Source of the DNA: an uncultured Collinsella sp.
GTDB taxonomy: Bacteria > Actinomycetota > Coriobacteriia > Coriobacteriales > Coriobacteriaceae
Reading direction: 5' to 3'
Length of the DNA: 14,414 nt
Assembly (NCBI GenBank): GCA_902493835.1
Contig: CABURG010000032.1
Location: 1-14,414 of the forward strand
The notes under the pieces are model-generated. The model did not search any database and had not been told where the DNA came from. It saw only the letters and a program-made list of their open reading frames with translations. The position numbers and the translations under genes are program-made. Numbering within the stretch: the stretch's first letter is position 1; each line of letters starts with the position of its first letter. Below are positions 13,654 to 14,414 of the stretch, one piece after another.

Positions 13654-14414
13654 TTACATCAAATCATAGGCGTCGACGTCAACGCTCACGCTCACGCCGC
13701 GCACGGAGCCCACCTCTTTGAGGCAGGCGTCGATATCATCAGAGACATGGTACCCTACCGGCGACTTAACAAGCAGATGGAAGCGGCAACGGTCCTTGGC
13801 TCTCTCGATTACACACGAAGCCGGACCAAGCACCTGGGGCACGGCGCTGCCCGACCGCAAAAAGTCGGGAGCGGCGGCATGCCAGCGACGCTTGAGGAGC
13901 TTCGTGATGCGACCGATGTAGTCCCGCGCGTCATCAGCATTCGTCGACCATACCAAGATGTTGGCCAGGCGCACGAACGGCGGGTACAGGGCATCGCGAC
14001 GCTGATTCAGGTCGTAGTCGGTAAAAATCGAACGGTCGTGCTCGGCGACAGCGCGAATGACCGGGTCCTCAGGCAGGTAGGTCTGGATGATGACCTCGCC
14101 AGGGCGATCGCCACGACCGGCACGGCCGGCGACCTGCTCCAGCAAATCGTAGGCGCGCTCCCCCGCTCTAAAATCGGGCAGCTTTAATGCAAAGTCGGCA
14201 TTGACCACGCCCACGAGCGTGACCTCGGGAAAGTCGAGACCCTTGGCAATCATCTGGGTGCCAAGCAACACGGCGCAATCGGCCGCATCGAACTGCTCGA
14301 GCAGCTTTTTGTGCGCGTCCTTGCCACGCGTGGAATCGGCATCCATGCGAATGATGGCGACGTCGTCGGGCAGCATCTGGTGCAGCGCATCCTCGATCTG
14401 CTGCGTGCCCAGAC
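13654..14414 (-). CDS. priA: Primosomal protein N' (PriA helicase), C-terminal part
   Basis: Superfamily 2 DNA helicase that restarts stalled replication forks. Only about the last 253 residues are inside the window; the frame is open at 14414, and full PriA is about 700-800 residues. The visible part begins LGTQQIEDALHQ and includes the helicase C-terminal lobe: ADSTRGKDAHKKLL, GTQMIAKGLDFPEVTLVGVV (motif V region), and AYDLLEQVAGRAGRGDRPGE (motif VI, with the arginine-finger-type QVAGRAGR). YPPFVRLANILV follows, then the small C-terminal domain that ends VDVDAYDLM. The zinc-binding module and the Walker motifs lie outside the window. It is the most upstream visible gene of the priA-def-fmt-rsmB operon, an order common in bacteria. 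Confidence 0.95.
   Translation of the reverse strand, partial: LGTQQIEDALHQMLPDDVAIIRMDADSTRGKDAHKKLLEQFDAADCAVLLGTQMIAKGLDFPEVTLVGVVNADFALKLPDFRAGERAYDLLEQVAGRAGRGDRPGEVIIQTYLPEDPVIRAVAEHDRSIFTDYDLNQRRDALYPPFVRLANILVWSTNADDARDYIGRITKLLKRRWHAAAPDFLRSGSAVPQVLGPASCVIERAKDRCRFHLLVKSPVGYHVSDDIDACLKEVGSVRGVSVSVDVDAYDLM

Noticed and set aside
13069..14187. 372-residue plus-strand frame over def and priA
   Set aside because: Both genes on the opposite strand have complete family motifs; the plus frame has none and starts inside the palindrome.
1..14414. tRNA, rRNA or transposase genes
   Set aside because: No cloverleaf, rRNA core sequence or transposase motif was recognised on either strand.

Overview
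The window looks like chromosome from a high-GC Coriobacteriia (Actinomycetota) gut bacterium, most likely Collinsella or a close relative. This rests on protein character, GC-biased codon use and gene content read by eye; no database search was run. It holds two blocks of genes that face each other.

Block 1 (plus strand, 1-10313) is a glycogen and maltodextrin locus: the 3' part of a glycogen phosphorylase (glgP), ADP-glucose pyrophosphorylase glgC, its non-catalytic-looking paralogue glgD (4 bp after glgC), glycogen synthase glgA, and a 1098-residue protein that fuses a GH13 alpha-amylase-type enzyme to a GH77 4-alpha-glucanotransferase. Together these make ADP-glucose, polymerise it, phosphorolyse glycogen and remodel the short glucans left over. 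No branching enzyme (glgB) is visible here. A 78-residue FmdB-type zinc-ribbon protein closes the block.

Block 2 (minus strand, 10455-14414) is a housekeeping operon read right to left: priA (C-terminal part only), def, fmt and rsmB. It covers replication restart, N-terminal deformylation, initiator-tRNA formylation and 16S rRNA m5C methylation. priA-def are 18 bp apart and fmt-rsmB overlap by ATGA, but def and fmt are split by about 326 bp containing a very large palindrome.

The strongest oddity is glgA. After a complete GT5 synthase of about 485 residues, the same frame runs on for about 265 residues of low-complexity sequence: first acidic (E/A/P/V), then a lysine/threonine/alanine-rich tail resembling histone H1 or the tails of actinobacterial HU proteins. 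A glycogen synthase with a chromatin-like tail suggests tethering to DNA, RNA, polyphosphate or another polyanion. Other points of interest are the GH13-GH77 fusion, two different long intergenic palindromes each sitting 6-8 nt behind the stop codon of a minus-strand gene, a strong hairpin between glgD and glgA, and CG-centred LacI-like sites in two intergenic gaps.
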